DNA of 36,162 bases from Cytophagales bacterium (GTDB lineage Bacteria; Bacteroidota; Bacteroidia; Cytophagales; Thermoflexibacteraceae): NCBI GenBank assembly GCA_013298985.1, contig JAAFJS010000030.1, positions 1-36,162 of the forward strand, given 5' to 3'. Positions 33,899 through 36,162 of the stretch are shown here, piece after piece. Made by a program: the position numbers and the translations under genes. A model generated the notes under the pieces. The model worked only from the letters and a program-made list of their open reading frames with translations, did not search any database and was not told the origin of the DNA. Position 1 is the stretch's first letter. Every line of letters begins with the position of its first letter.

Positions 33899-35014
33899 TT
33901 AGAATTCGAAGCCTGAAGAACGTCCTAAGTAGGTCATTGAGCATCGGAAGCCAATGAAGGAACTTGCGGAGTCTTGGTGTTCGAAAGTTCGTGTTCCTGT
34001 TTCTATTAAGAAGGCTACATCTTTCCATGAGCCACCCCTAATCAATTTTAAGGGTTGGTTGCCATCATAATAAGTAGGGTTTAAGTCCCAAACCAACGGC
34101 ACACTTGCAGGATTAAAAGCATCTTCGCACCACTCGGCTACGTTGCCCGCCATGTCGTAGAGTCCATAATCATTGGCATAATAAGAAGCAACAGGTCCTG
34201 TGTAGGAGAAGCCGTCATCATAATAGTTGCCACGACCAGGCTTGAAGTTAGCCAAGGCGCAACCTTTGGCGTTTCTTACATAAGGGCTACCCCAAGGATA
34301 TTTTGCCATATCTCTGCCACCACGTGCCGCATATTCCCATTCAGCCTCAGAGGGCAGACGGAAGTTAGGCATAGGGAATTTGCCATCTTGCTGGCGAGTA
34401 TCGTTCATGTATTTGGTTCTCCACTCGCAAAATAACATGGCAGATTTCCATGTAACCCCTACGACAGGATAGTCGTCATAGGCGGGGTGTGCAAAATAAT
34501 ACTGCGCCATTGGGTCGCCCATGTGGTGCGTAAAGTCATTTATCCAAACCAATGTATCAGGATACAATTCGTCCGTAACACCTTGCTGGTCAACTATTTC
34601 AGGGAGTGCTGTGCTTTTGTTGTACCTGATGGCAAACATAGAGCTATCTCCGCCGATAGGCAGGAAGTTCGTTACACCGTCAGAAGCACCGTCATTACCT
34701 TGAATAAATTGTCTAAATTCGTTATTGGTAATTTCTGTATCGTCCATGTAGAAACCACTGATGGTGATTTGCTTGTTCATAGCGATTTTGGAAGAGGCTA
34801 CGTCTTGGTCTGCCTGCCCCATGTGGAAAGTACCAGGAGGAATGGAAACCATGCCATAAGGAAGTTCTTGCTTCCAGCCTTCGCGCCCCAGTACACCAAT
34901 GAGTTCGCCGTCTCCTTTTTTATTCTTCCCGCCAAAAATACAGGCTTGCGAAATTAATGCTAATGTGAGAATCTGCAATAAGAAATTTGCTTTTTTCAGA
35001 TTCCAAAACTTCAT
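33899..35014 (-). CDS. gldK: Gliding motility/T9SS lipoprotein GldK (PorK)
   Basis: An outer-membrane lipoprotein of about 370 residues that forms the periplasmic ring of the type IX secretion system with GldN. The signal peptide ends in the lipobox LISQAC. The body is a SUMF1/formylglycine-enzyme-like fold: GMVSIPPGTFHMGQ at the start, YMDDTEITNNEFRQF, RLPSEAEWEYAARGG, MAGNVAEWCEDAF and LIRGGSWKD towards the end. The start may be the ATG at 35014 or one three codons earlier at 35023; the first gives a standard lipoprotein signal. It is downstream of a porP/sprF-like gene and has its own terminator. Confidence 0.94.
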   Translation of the reverse strand: MKFWNLKKANFLLQILTLALISQACIFGGKNKKGDGELIGVLGREGWKQELPYGMVSIPPGTFHMGQADQDVASSKIAMNKQITISGFYMDDTEITNNEFRQFIQGNDGASDGVTNFLPIGGDSSMFAIRYNKSTALPEIVDQQGVTDELYPDTLVWINDFTHHMGDPMAQYYFAHPAYDDYPVVGVTWKSAMLFCEWRTKYMNDTRQQDGKFPMPNFRLPSEAEWEYAARGGRDMAKYPWGSPYVRNAKGCALANFKPGRGNYYDDGFSYTGPVASYYANDYGLYDMAGNVAEWCEDAFNPASVPLVWDLNPTYYDGNQPLKLIRGGSWKDVAFLIETGTRTFEHQDSASSFIGFRCSMTYLGRSSGFEF

Positions 35015-35023
35015 TTGAATCAT

Positions 35024-35408
35024 AGTGATAATGTTGTATGATTTCTATATTATTTTTTTAAATGCTTTAGTAAATATATGTTGCCTAATGAAAAGCTATT
35101 TCGGTTATAGTTTGATTGCAAAGTTGGGCAAAGGTAAACCAAATTTTCTGCAAAAAAATGAAGTTTTTTTTAGTTTTCCTAATCCTTGCTTATCTATTGC
35201 AATTTGTATGCTATAAAAACTTCAAATCATGTATTATTTTATTAATTTATGGTATTTTTTTGGGTTTATGCCCTCCATTCCAAGAACGAACATGATTATA
35301 AAGACAAATTTTTTGCCTTGCTTACCTCTCTCTAAGGTTTTAAGAGATGTAACCTTTTGTTGTTTTTTGAATCTTACAAAAATGAAACCAAATTATTTTG
35401 ATTGGGCA
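35024..35408. other. Gap between porP/sprF-like gene and gldK
   Basis: About 385 bp of A+T-rich DNA. A possible -7 box for gldK (TACCTTTG on the minus strand, 35129-35136) is visible, which would give a leader of about 110 bases. I see no gene or RNA here. Short open frames on the plus strand lack support. Confidence 0.5.
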
Positions 35409-36162
35409 TTAAAATCTAAATCTTGGTGTTCTGATGATATTTCGTTCGTATTTTTTGGGTGCAGGTAGCCTGTACCCAAGCCTGACCTCGTGCGAGGTGG
35501 GGGCTTTGGCAGTAGAGCCGTTTACTACATAGTCAAAGGCATAGCCAATACTTAAAGAATTGTCTTTGAGTAAGTTATTTACGCCCAAAAGAAGAATAGC
35601 ATCTGCGGTAGGGGCTAAATCGCGGAAGCCAAAGCCTACATAAATATTATTTCGGGACTTGGTTTCGAAGTTTGCCAATAAATTTGCCTCATAAGAAAGC
35701 GTACCTTTGATGTCTGAGGTTACGGCTTTGAGGAGTACGGAAGGCATCAGGGTAAAGGTTTCGCTGATAGCCCAATTATAGCCGCCCATGACGTTAAAAG
35801 CGCGTTTTAAAGAACTAAATGTAAAACTGGTAGCATACTTGATGTCTGCCTCAGCAAGGTGGTTCATGCTTGCACCTACATAATAAGTAGGCTTGGAAAG
35901 ATATACACCAAACGAAAAATCGGGAACGAATTGGTTGATTCTGCCTGTGTTAGAGAGCAAGGGGTCATCTCTATCTACTGGGCGGAACTTGCTAAAATCG
36001 GTCGACTGATTATACATTCCTGCGCGCAAGCCAAAAGACAAGCGACCGTTTTTGATAGGTACATGATAAGCATAAGAAAGCTGGATTTCGGTATTGGTAA
36101 CGGGTCCAATCACATCATAAACCAAGTGTAAGCCTAAGCCGCTTCGGAGTCGCTTGATGGGG
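35409..36162 (-). CDS. PorP/SprF family outer-membrane protein, 5' end cut by window
   Basis: The C-terminal portion (about 250 residues) of a PorP/SprF beta-barrel protein. The frame stays open to the window edge (SGLGLHLVYDVIGPV precedes the first possible start), so the gene begins outside. Typical features are SYAYHVPIKNGRLSFGLRAG, PDFSFGVYLSKPTYYVGASMNHL, FNVMGGYNWAISETFTLMPS, LSIGYAFDYV and HEVRLGYRLP. PorP/SprF proteins partner with SprE-like or adhesin proteins of the type IX secretion/gliding machinery, and a porP often precedes gldK/porK. The order seen here (porP, gldK, gldL, gldM) agrees with that pattern. Confidence 0.9.
   Translation of the reverse strand, partial: PIKRLRSGLGLHLVYDVIGPVTNTEIQLSYAYHVPIKNGRLSFGLRAGMYNQSTDFSKFRPVDRDDPLLSNTGRINQFVPDFSFGVYLSKPTYYVGASMNHLAEADIKYATSFTFSSLKRAFNVMGGYNWAISETFTLMPSVLLKAVTSDIKGTLSYEANLLANFETKSRNNIYVGFGFRDLAPTADAILLLGVNNLLKDNSLSIGYAFDYVVNGSTAKAPTSHEVRLGYRLPAPKKYERNIIRTPRFRF

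Noticed and set aside
35229-35468. Plus-strand open frame of 79 residues between gldK and the PorP/SprF gene
   Set aside because: It runs into the end of the PorP/SprF gene, lacks a promoter and shows no family features.

Overview
The window looks like chromosome of a gliding or T9SS-bearing Bacteroidota, most likely Cytophagales or a close relative. This rests on linked porP/sprF-gldK-gldL-gldM genes, A+T-rich intergenic DNA, scarce Shine-Dalgarno sites, several TAnnTTTG -7 promoter boxes, menaquinone (MenA) and Bacteroidota-style proteins (DUF4369-TlpA, BatC-like TPR, PorP/SprF). The genus cannot be fixed from the sequence alone. I saw no tRNA, rRNA, CRISPR array or intact insertion sequence.

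Left part (1-12200): sucC; a PAS protein with a histidine-kinase dimerisation hairpin but no kinase domain; rfbD; chrA; an unrecognised zinc-ribbon/TPR protein; a cluster of short palindromes; a secreted alpha/beta hydrolase; an SPFH membrane protein followed by a small ribbon-helix-helix protein; murQ and a SPOR-tailed N-acetylmuramoyl-L-alanine amidase (cell wall turnover); DUF2461 and a thioredoxin-like lipoprotein.

Middle part (12300-24800): an A+T-rich two-gene AbiE-type nucleotidyltransferase toxin-antitoxin pair; menA; a NYN-nuclease/cold-shock fusion; a strongly folded intergenic element; an outer-membrane beta-barrel protein; a NuiA-like nuclease inhibitor convergent with a COG3541-type nucleotidyltransferase; an orphan BatC-like TPR protein; parE; and a type II restriction-modification pair placed 24 bp upstream of parE. 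The restriction gene appears frameshifted at a six-base homopolymer, and correcting it restores tight spacing to the methylase. ftcD follows, with a TTG start beside a heptanucleotide tandem array.

Right part (24900-36162): a large polytopic membrane protein; queA and an acyl-ACP thioesterase; a stand-alone rplC-rplD-rplW ribosomal cluster (no rpsJ before it, no rplB after it, closed by a terminator); then the type IX secretion/gliding motor genes gldM, gldL, gldK and a PorP/SprF protein cut by the window edge. gldN is not next to gldM, and gldK has its own terminator.

No single large new system is evident. The strongest unusual signals are the frameshifted restriction gene, the isolated L3-L4-L23 cluster, the gldN-less gld locus, the kinase-less PAS-DHp protein, the NYN-CSD fusion and the three-way-junction element at 16476-16554.
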